A stretch of 64,000 bases of DNA, from contig DXGM01000011.1 of assembly GCA_019113915.1 (NCBI GenBank), forward strand, positions 40,334 to 104,333, written 5' to 3'. The notes beneath the pieces are model-generated. The model was not told the origin of the DNA. It saw only the letters and a program-made list of their open reading frames with translations, and did no database searches. Origin of the DNA: Candidatus Gordonibacter avicola. Its GTDB lineage: Bacteria; Actinomycetota; Coriobacteriia; Coriobacteriales; Eggerthellaceae. A program made the translations under genes and the position numbers. Shown one piece after another: positions 52,443 to 58,602 of this stretch (within the stretch, counting starts at the first letter, position 1; each line of letters starts with the position of its first letter).

Positions 52443-53711
52443 ATGCAGACCAACTACTTAAAATATTTTGTTGATGTGGCCAAATTGGGTTCGATATCAG
52501 CGGCTTCAAACGAGGATTTCATCACTCCACAAGGCATGAGTAGATCCTTGTCTGTATTGGAGACGACCCTTGGGTGTCAATTGCTGCAGAAACATCAAGG
52601 GCGAAACGTCTTAACAAAATACGGCGAGGCCTTGTTGGATGATGCGAAGGAGATACTGCGTATTCAGCAACGCATGATTGATCGGGTGGCTGAAATTCGC
52701 TCGAGCGAGGCTGGCATGTCGGACAAAACGGTTCTTGTGTATCTCAACAATGTTGCGTTCGATATGGCCCTGTTTAGTCCGCTCATCGACAGCTTCGAGC
52801 AGATATTTGCAAATGCGCGGTATTACCAATGTGACAATCAGGAAGTTGTGGACAATCTTCTAGAGAAGACTGAGGACGACGATTGCGTTGCCCTCGGTCT
52901 TCTTTGTCTGTTCAGCCCAGATGACGAACGTAACGCTTTGCTTGTTGATAAGCTCCGCCAAAATGGTTTCGAATATCAACCATATCTTCTATCGTATGAC
53001 CAGGTGCTGGTTTCGCGAAAATCAGAGTTAGCGGCTAAGCGTTCGCTTAGCCACGCCGATATTCTCTCCCGTCCTATCGTGTCGTCGGATGGAGATATTA
53101 AGCGCGTTGCGGAAAAGCTGTTTGGAAAGAATGCTATCTACATGATAACGAAAGACAGTTCGTTTCGGTTTCGCGTTGTGGCAAACGATGAGGCTATTAC
53201 CTTCGTGCCTGCGTTTCACCAGATCATGGGTCCAATAAATGATTCTACTGTAGCGGTTCAGATGAAAGACCCGTATTATCTAGAGGTAGGCTTTGCGGCG
53301 AAACGAGAAGTGCTTGACAGTCCGTATATCAAAAGCCTGATAGCGAATTTGAACGCCTACTATTTTCGCTATGTTGATTCGCCCTATCTTTCTCTTATAC
53401 CGAGTGACATCACGTCGTTTCGATTCTCTGAGGCTGATAGGCTCTGCTGCGAGGAAAAGAACCTTAAAGTTCTGGAAGAGCGCTATGGCATTACGTCACG
53501 GGAGTCAGAGGTGCTGGCCCTTCTGCTTGAAGGCCTAACGGCGCGGTCGATCGCCGACAAGTTGTTTGTTTCTGTGCCTACGGCGAAAAGCCACATCTAT
53601 CGCATCTACAAGAAGATGGGCATTCACTCTCAAGAAGAGCTAATGGTGCTGGCTGAAGAGGAATCTCTCGCTGCTAACAGGTGCGAGGGATCGGTACGAT
53701 CCGGCAAGTAG
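52443..53711 (+). CDS. Chimeric LysR-LuxR transcription regulator
   Basis: ATG 52443 (MQTNYLKYFVDVAKLGS) starts an N-terminal LysR-type HTH: SISAASNEDFITPQGMSRSL, SVLETTLGCQLLQKHQGRN and VLTKYGEALL. The middle (about 90-330) resembles the LysR effector-binding domain. The C-terminus (about 350-405) holds a LuxR HTH: YGITSRESEVLALLLEGLTA, RSIADKLFVSVPTAKSHIYR. Two DNA-binding domains of different families in one 422-residue protein are unusual. It probably controls the preceding cluster in response to its substrate. The AAGGAA ribosome site is about 13 bp upstream; GTG 52434 is an alternative. Confidence 0.82.
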   Translation: MQTNYLKYFVDVAKLGSISAASNEDFITPQGMSRSLSVLETTLGCQLLQKHQGRNVLTKYGEALLDDAKEILRIQQRMIDRVAEIRSSEAGMSDKTVLVYLNNVAFDMALFSPLIDSFEQIFANARYYQCDNQEVVDNLLEKTEDDDCVALGLLCLFSPDDERNALLVDKLRQNGFEYQPYLLSYDQVLVSRKSELAAKRSLSHADILSRPIVSSDGDIKRVAEKLFGKNAIYMITKDSSFRFRVVANDEAITFVPAFHQIMGPINDSTVAVQMKDPYYLEVGFAAKREVLDSPYIKSLIANLNAYYFRYVDSPYLSLIPSDITSFRFSEADRLCCEEKNLKVLEERYGITSRESEVLALLLEGLTARSIADKLFVSVPTAKSHIYRIYKKMGIHSQEELMVLAEEESLAANRCEGSVRSGK

Positions 53712-53808
53712 GATTGCTGGTTGGTGTTTTTCTTCAGGTAGAATGGGGGGCGTTTGATAACGACGGGCGCGCGGCGTGCGCCTGTGACGAAGGGTAGAGG
53801 TGTTGGTC

Positions 53809-54714
53809 ATGGCAAAGCGACTCGTGTCGGTGCTGGGGGATTCCATCAGCACGTTTGAGGGGTGCAACCCCGAGGGGTTTCAGGTGTTCTACGAGGGTGA
53901 GCGCCGCTTGACCACGGGTGTGCGTGCGCCGGGCGATACCTGGTGGGCTCAGGTGATTGAGGCGCTTGACGGTGAACTGCTGGCGAATGGGTCGTATTCC
54001 GGCAGTATGGTGGAGGGCGCTGGGTTCCCGGCGGGCGACAGCGCCGAGCGCATTGAGGCGCTTGCGCGCGATGGCCGGCAGCCCGATGTGGTGCTGGTGT
54101 TCATGGGTATCAACGACTATGGATGGGGCGGGGCGGACGCCCAGGCGGCCGGGCGCGGGAATGCGGTTCCGGAGTGCTTGGACCTGGCGGCTATCGAGCC
54201 GCGCGAACCTGGGCTGGCTGATGCCGGCGCCGCGGCGCGGTTCGGCGCGGCGTACGAGCACATGCTGGGGCGCATTCGCGCGGCGTATCCCCAGGCCGAG
54301 GTGTGGTGCTGCACGCTCTGCCCCGGTCGCATGGTCGGCAGCGAGCGCTCCACGTTCGCATACAACTTGCGTGGCGTGCACTTCGACCGCTATAACGATG
54401 CCATTCGTGCGGCTGCTGCGCACACCGGTTGCCACGTGGCCGACGTTGCCGCGCTCGGCTACGACTACGAGGGTCTGGAAGGCACGCATCCCACCGCCCG
54501 CGGCATGCGCCAGTTCGCCGCGCTGGTGCTGGGCGCGATGGCGAACGCGGGGGAGCAGCAGGTAGACCCCGCAGCAGCCGAAGCCGCCCTTGTTGCAACC
54601 GACGCCCCGCGCTCGCGACGCACCTGCGAGGCCCCCTGCGTCGGCTGCCCCGACGCCGGCGCCACCAACTCCCACTGGCTCTGCGTCTGCAACCGAGCCC
54701 CTCTGCCATCCTAA
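53809..54714 (+). CDS. SGNH/GDSL-family hydrolase
   Basis: The start is ATG 53809 (MAKRLVSVLGDSISTFEG), with AGAGGTG upstream. The 301-residue protein has the nucleophile Ser12 in block I (GDSIS), Asn in block III (GINDYGWG) and the Asp/His pair in GTHPTARGM. There is no signal peptide. The last 50 residues, after the catalytic fold, have six Cys in a CxxxC, CxxC, CxC pattern (CEAPCVGC, CVC) that could bind zinc, unusual for the family. The ester substrate is unknown. Confidence 0.85.
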   Translation: MAKRLVSVLGDSISTFEGCNPEGFQVFYEGERRLTTGVRAPGDTWWAQVIEALDGELLANGSYSGSMVEGAGFPAGDSAERIEALARDGRQPDVVLVFMGINDYGWGGADAQAAGRGNAVPECLDLAAIEPREPGLADAGAAARFGAAYEHMLGRIRAAYPQAEVWCCTLCPGRMVGSERSTFAYNLRGVHFDRYNDAIRAAAAHTGCHVADVAALGYDYEGLEGTHPTARGMRQFAALVLGAMANAGEQQVDPAAAEAALVATDAPRSRRTCEAPCVGCPDAGATNSHWLCVCNRAPLPS

Positions 54715-55084
54715 ACACAGGCGCAGCCCCCGCAGCATATTCGGAAGGTTGTCACGGCGAAGGTAGGTAGTTTTTTATACCACCTGCCTGATCTGTGTAT
54801 TTTCTCATTTGGCGATATATCACTTTCTCATTTGGCGCGTTTTTACTTTCTCATTTGGCAGCATTTTGTTTTCTCATTTGGCGACGATTTGGTTTGCTAT
54901 TTGGCTGAGGTGGCGCGGCAACGACTCAATACTAGCGTCAGATAATCACTAGACTACGTTTGTAAGAGCATTACATTCTGTGATGCTCAAGCACTTAGGA
55001 GTCCGAAAAATATTACATTGTATGTACAAGTTGCATTAAAAATCATACGTGGTATATACTAATTGTGAAAGGAGCGTGAGGGCA
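54715..55084. other. AT-rich gap with iterons before the RelB/YoeB pair
   Basis: The 370-bp stretch is much more AT-rich than its surroundings. It holds the five-copy iteron array (annotated separately) and about 170 bp of AT-rich DNA with no gene. GAAAGGAG at about 55068 serves the antitoxin gene. Confidence 0.5.
54801..54906. repeat. Five iterons of TTTCTCATTTGGCG at exact 23-bp period
   Basis: Copies begin at 54801, 54824, 54847, 54870 and 54893; the fourteenth base and the fifth copy vary (TTTGCTATTTGGCT). The 9-bp spacers are not conserved. A fixed 23-bp phase suggests a binding array: plasmid-type replication iterons, an IS21-type transposase end, or a regulator's operator. Confidence 0.8.
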
Positions 55085-55357
55085 ATGGCGCAAACAACTT
55101 TGAGTGTTCGTATGGATGAAGAGGTCAAAAGAGGGTTAGAAGCATTTTGCGCAGACGTAGGAATGAACACCTCTGTCGCTATTAACATGTTTGCAAAAGC
55201 GGTTCTGCGGGAGCGTCGTCTACCGTTTGAAGTTGTTTCCTATAACCTGGATCCATTCTATAGCCCTGCCAACCAAGAGCGCCTGGTAAAGGCTAAAGAA
55301 CGTATGGAGCGCAATGGCGGCACTGCTCATGAACTCATCGAGGATGAGAATGATTAA
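55085..55357 (+). CDS. RelB/DinJ-family antitoxin
   Basis: ATG 55085 (MAQTTLSVRMDEEVKRGLEA) is preceded by GAAAGGAG. The 90-residue protein has an N-terminal ribbon-helix-helix (TTLSVRMDEEV, then TSVAINMFAKAVLRERRLP), typical of RelB/DinJ. The C-terminal part (ERMERNGGTAHELIEDEND) would wrap the toxin. It overlaps the toxin gene by 8 bp. It is likely to autoregulate its operon. Confidence 0.88.
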   Translation: MAQTTLSVRMDEEVKRGLEAFCADVGMNTSVAINMFAKAVLRERRLPFEVVSYNLDPFYSPANQERLVKAKERMERNGGTAHELIEDEND

Positions 55358-55613
55358 ATCTTGGGATGATGACGCGTGGGCCGATTATGTGTACTGGCAA
55401 ACGCAAGATCGCAAGACGTTGAAAAGGATTAATACGCTTATAAAAGACATTGATCGAAATGGTTATGAGGGCATTGGGAAACCAGAGCCGCTGAGAGAAA
55501 ATCTTTCAGGATGGTGGAGCCGACGTATTGATGACAACAATCGTATTGTCTATCGAATCTATGAAGGTCGCATTGAAATTATCCAGTGCGGTTCGCACTA
55601 TCGCGATAAATAA
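55350..55613 (+). CDS. yoeB: YoeB-family toxin (ribosome-dependent mRNA interferase)
   Basis: The 87-residue protein, starting MIKSWDDDAWADYVYWQTQD, follows the YoeB pattern closely. IGKPEPLRENLSGWWSRRI supplies the catalytic Glu and the first Arg, and the end CGSHYRDK the conserved His-Tyr. YoeB cleaves mRNA at the ribosomal A site. The start lies within the antitoxin gene, out of frame, so translation is coupled. A clear terminator follows. Confidence 0.9.
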   Translation: MIKSWDDDAWADYVYWQTQDRKTLKRINTLIKDIDRNGYEGIGKPEPLRENLSGWWSRRIDDNNRIVYRIYEGRIEIIQCGSHYRDK

Positions 55614-55617
55614 ACGC

Positions 55618-55658
55618 AAGCTGCTCGGGTAGTGGGAGCCCGGGCAGCTTCTCTTTTT
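55618..55658 (+). terminator. Terminator of the toxin-antitoxin operon
   Basis: The 12-bp arms AAGCTGCTCGGG/CCCGGGCAGCTT (one G-U pair) are followed by CTCTTTTT, 5 bp after the yoeB stop. Confidence 0.88.
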
Positions 55659-55678
55659 GCAAACGTTGTGCGGGTTGC

Positions 55679-55706
55679 TTGACAACGCTGGTGGGCGTAC
55701 TAAAAT
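55679..55706 (+). promoter_or_regulatory. Promoter of htpG
   Basis: A consensus TTGACA (55679-55684) lies 16 bp from TAAAAT (55701-55706). The CIRCE-like operator follows 6 bp later, so it covers the likely transcription start. Confidence 0.75.
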
Positions 55707-55712
55707 CCTTGG

Positions 55713-55739
55713 TTAGCACTCACGGGCTGAGACTGCTAG
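55713..55739 (+). promoter_or_regulatory. CIRCE-like HrcA operator upstream of htpG
   Basis: TTAGCACTC, a 9-bp spacer, then GACTGCTAG. The left half is perfect to CIRCE (TTAGCACTC-N9-GAGTGCTAA) and the right half matches 7 of 9. Its place just after the -10 fits HrcA repression of a heat-shock gene. Confidence 0.7.
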
Positions 55740-55797
55740 CACTCCTGGCAGATCGGCCGCTATGAAGAAGGTACCCGAGAGAGGAAGCGACGCCACT

Positions 55798-57723
55798 ATG
55801 CGCAAGTTTAAGACCGAGAGCAAAAAGTTGCTCGACCTCATGATCAACTCCATCTACACGAACCGCGAAATTTTCCTGCGCGAACTCATTTCGAACGCCT
55901 CGGACGCGGTGGACAAACTCTACTTCAAGAGTCTCACCGACAAGTCCATTGAACTTTCGAAGGATGAGCTGGCCATTCAGGTGAGCTTCGACAAAGACGC
56001 GCGCACCGTCACCGTGTCCGACAGCGGCATCGGCATGACGAAGGACGAGCTCGACCGCAACCTGGGCACCATCGCGCATTCCGATTCGCTGGCGTTCAAG
56101 ATGGAAAACGGCGAGGCGCAGGGCGACGACGTGGATATCATCGGCCAGTTCGGCGTGGGTTTCTACAGTTCGTTCATGGTGGGCAAAAGCGTGCGCGTGG
56201 TGTCGAAGGCCTACGGCGCAGACGAGGCGTGGGTGTGGGAAAGCGACGGCGTGGAAGGCTACAGCATTGAGCCGGCCGAGCGCGCCGAGCACGGCACCGA
56301 CGTCATCATCACGCTGAAGGACAACACCGACGAGGACAACTACGATACCTACCTGACCGAATACGGCCTGAAAGACCTGGTCAAGCGCTACAGCAACTAC
56401 GTGCGCTACCCCATCCGCATGGAAGTGACGAAGTCGCGCGAGCTGCCCAAGCCCGATGACGCCGGCGACGACTACGTGCCGCAGTTCGAAAACTACACCG
56501 AACTGGACACGGTGAACTCCATGATCCCCATCTGGAAGCGTCGCAAGTCCGAGGTCAGCCAAGAGGAATACGACGAATTCTACAAGACCGACTTCCACGA
56601 TTTCGCCGACCCGGCGCGCACCATCTCCGTGCACGCGGAGGGCGCGCTGTCCTACGACGCGCTGCTGTTCGTGCCCAGCCGCGCGCCGTTTGACCTGTAC
56701 AGCAGAGATTATCAGAAGGGCCTCGCGCTGTACAGCTCCAACGTGCTCATCATGGAAAAGTGCGAAGAGCTGCTGCCCGACTACTTCAACTTCGTCCGCG
56801 GCGTGGTGGACAGCCAGGACTTGCAGCTGAACATCAGCCGCGAAACGCTGCAGCACAACAGCCAGCTGCGCGCCATCGCGAAGAAAATCGAGAAGAAAAT
56901 CACGTCTGACCTGGAGGATATGCGCGACAACGACCGCGAAGGCTACGAGGCGTTCTTCGAGGACTTCGGCCGTGGCCTGAAGTACGGCATCTACGCCAGC
57001 TACGGCGCGCAGAAGGACTCGCTGGCCGACCTTTTGCTGTACTACTCCGCCAAGCAGGACAAACTGGTGACGCTGGCCGAGTACGTGGAAGCCATGCCCG
57101 CAGATCAGCCGGCCATTTACTACGCCGCAGGCGATTCCCTGGAGCGCCTGGGTAAGATGCCCATCGTGAAAACGGTGCTGGGTAAGGGCTACGACGTGCT
57201 GCTGTGCACGCAGGACGTGGACGAGTTCTGCTTCACCGCCATGCGCGACTACGGCGCGAACGAGGACGGCGAGGGCGCGAAGGAAATCAAGAACGTGGCG
57301 TCGGGCGACCTCGATTTTGCCACCGAGGACGAGAAGAAGGAAGCCGAAGAGGCCACTAAGGAGAACGAAAACCTGTTCAAGGCGCTGAAAGACGCGCTGG
57401 GTGATGCCGTGACGAAGGTGGAGGTGTCCGCTCGCCTGACCGACGCGCCGGCCTGCATCACCACCGAGGGCCCCGTGACGCTTGAGATGGAGCGCGTGCT
57501 GTCGAAGGGCCCGGACGGCGGCGAAGGTATCAAGTCCCAGCGCGTGTTGGAGCTGAACGCCAAGCACCCGGTATTCGAAACCCTGAAAACCGCCCAAGAG
57601 GCCGGCGACACCGACAAGGTGCGCCTGTATGCCGACCTGCTGTACAACCAAGCGCTCCTGGTAGAAGGCATGCCCATCGACGACCCAGTAGCGTTTGCGC
57701 AGAATATTTCGAAGCTGATGTAA
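55798..57723 (+). CDS. htpG: Chaperone HtpG (Hsp90)
   Basis: ATG 55798 (MRKFKTESKKLLDLMINSIY) follows GAGAGGAAG. The 641-residue protein has the GHKL ATPase domain: FLRELISNASDAVDKL, DSGIGMTKDELDRNLGTIAH and GQFGVGFYSSFMVG. The middle domain includes LNISRETLQHNSQLRAIAKK, with the catalytic-loop Arg. The C-terminal dimerisation domain (about 520-641) ends QNISKLM. It is a cytosolic ATP-driven chaperone. A CIRCE-like site upstream suggests HrcA control, unusual for htpG in model bacteria. Confidence 0.95.
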   Translation: MRKFKTESKKLLDLMINSIYTNREIFLRELISNASDAVDKLYFKSLTDKSIELSKDELAIQVSFDKDARTVTVSDSGIGMTKDELDRNLGTIAHSDSLAFKMENGEAQGDDVDIIGQFGVGFYSSFMVGKSVRVVSKAYGADEAWVWESDGVEGYSIEPAERAEHGTDVIITLKDNTDEDNYDTYLTEYGLKDLVKRYSNYVRYPIRMEVTKSRELPKPDDAGDDYVPQFENYTELDTVNSMIPIWKRRKSEVSQEEYDEFYKTDFHDFADPARTISVHAEGALSYDALLFVPSRAPFDLYSRDYQKGLALYSSNVLIMEKCEELLPDYFNFVRGVVDSQDLQLNISRETLQHNSQLRAIAKKIEKKITSDLEDMRDNDREGYEAFFEDFGRGLKYGIYASYGAQKDSLADLLLYYSAKQDKLVTLAEYVEAMPADQPAIYYAAGDSLERLGKMPIVKTVLGKGYDVLLCTQDVDEFCFTAMRDYGANEDGEGAKEIKNVASGDLDFATEDEKKEAEEATKENENLFKALKDALGDAVTKVEVSARLTDAPACITTEGPVTLEMERVLSKGPDGGEGIKSQRVLELNAKHPVFETLKTAQEAGDTDKVRLYADLLYNQALLVEGMPIDDPVAFAQNISKLM

Positions 57724-57728
57724 TTCAG

Positions 57729-57755
57729 GTTCCGGCGGCTGGCGGCCGCCGGAAC
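57729..57755 (+). terminator. Terminator of htpG
   Basis: The perfect 11-bp arms GTTCCGGCGGC/GCCGCCGGAAC have a 5-nt loop and lie 6 bp after the stop; the tail TGCTTGACGTT is weak. Confidence 0.65.
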
Positions 57756-57772
57756 TGCTTGACGTTGCAAAA

Positions 57773-57844
57773 GCTGACGCCTGCGCGCTGCAAAAAGTGA
57801 CGCGCTTCGCGCTGCAAAAGGTGACGCGCTTCGCGCTACCAATT
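57773..57844. repeat. Three tandem 24-bp copies of the repeat end
   Basis: Units start at 57773, 57797 and 57821, exactly 24 bp apart: GCTGACGCCTGCGCGCTGC, GTGACGCGCTTCGCGCTGC and GTGACGCGCTTCGCGCTACC, the first two each followed by five or six bases rich in A. Only the last one has the CAATTGCGCC tail seen in full repeat copies. Confidence 0.75.
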
Positions 57845-57928
57845 GCGCCACAGGATAAAGCCCTCCCAATCACCATGACGAGGGCTTTTTCCTGTATGCA
57901 TATAGCTAACTAAAAAGGTGAACAATGA

Positions 57929-58026
57929 GGGGCGATTCACGAATCGCCCTTTCGCGCGAAGCGCGAAAACGCAGGTTGCGGATGGGTTTTCGCCTCGGGT
58001 GGAATGGATCATCCGTGAATCGCCCC
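57929..58026. repeat. Compact nested palindromic repeat copy
   Basis: GGGGCGATTCAC (57929-57940) pairs with GTGAATCGCCCC (58015-58026). Between them sits the core TTCGCGCGAAGCGCGAAAAC (from about 57951). It is the minimal form of the nested family: stem plus core, without the middle layer. Confidence 0.75.
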
Positions 58027-58034
58027 ACAAAAAG

Positions 58035-58366
58035 GTGACGCGCTTCGCGCTGCCTATTACGCCACGAGGTGACCAACTCCCTTGCTTTATGACGCGGGCT
58101 GACTAACTTGAAGGCGTGATCTTGCAAGAAGCATAACCCACGTAGGAATGCTCTCCAGAGCATTCGTTCGCGCGAAGCGCGAAAACGCAGGTTAGGATTG
58201 TGTTCTCCGCCTAGCGGCGGAGCGGATGCTCTGGAGAGCATCCCTACGTCCAACCAGCTCGTCATTGTGGGTTGGAATATTCATATCTTCTGCCGGACAG
58301 CCCGCGTCATAAAGCGAGGGTAGGTGAGGGTCTCCTGGTGAAATCAGTAGCGCGTAAGCGCGTCAC
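58035..58366. repeat. Nested palindromic repeat, copy E3
   Basis: Outer ends: GTGACGCGCTTCGCGCTGCC (58035) and inverse GCGCGTAAGCGCGTCAC (to 58366). Middle layer: GCTTTATGACGCGGGCTG (about 58084) and CAGCCCGCGTCATAAAGC (about 58298), fully inverted. Inner stem: ACGTAGGAATGCTCT (58140-58154) against AGAGCATCCCTACGT (58235-58249), one mismatch. Core: TTCGCGCGAAGCGCGAAAAC (from about 58167) with CTCCGCCTAGCGGCGGAG. All layers are present. Confidence 0.8.
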
Positions 58367-58602
58367 ATTATGTGGAGAAAGTGTGAATACGGGAAGTTTT
58401 CGAAAGGGCTGCTTGTCGCAGTGTGCGGAATATGTTCTACCTGCGGTAATGACCTCCTGAAGTCTTGATTCTCCCAGCGATAGGCAAGAACAGCCACCCT
58501 TCACAAACTTCCAACGCGTGCTACTATGCCGAGCATATTCCGCAGGGACGCGGAATACGTGCATCGGGAAATGCACAGTGAGGAAGTAAAGGGACAAGGG
58601 AA

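Larger units (their letters stand above)
57724..58602. other. 879-bp intergenic region made of repeats
   Basis: It contains the htpG terminator, a 24-bp tandem array, a compact palindromic copy (57929-58026), nested repeat E3 (58035-58366) and 236 bp of leader before the LRR gene. In that leader TGCGGAATATG (about 58418) and CATATTCCGCA (about 58535) are inverted 11-bp arms. GTGCAT/ATGCAC (about 58559-58576) forms a small hairpin near the ribosome site. No gene was found. Confidence 0.6.

Noticed and set aside
54801..54906. CRISPR array
   Set aside because: The repeats are 14 bp with only 9-bp spacers, far shorter than CRISPR, and no cas genes are near.
55720..57876. 718-residue open frame on the minus strand opposite htpG
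   Set aside because: It is the antisense shadow of a high-GC gene: His/Val/Leu-rich composition, no ribosome site and no domain, while htpG on the other strand is unmistakable.
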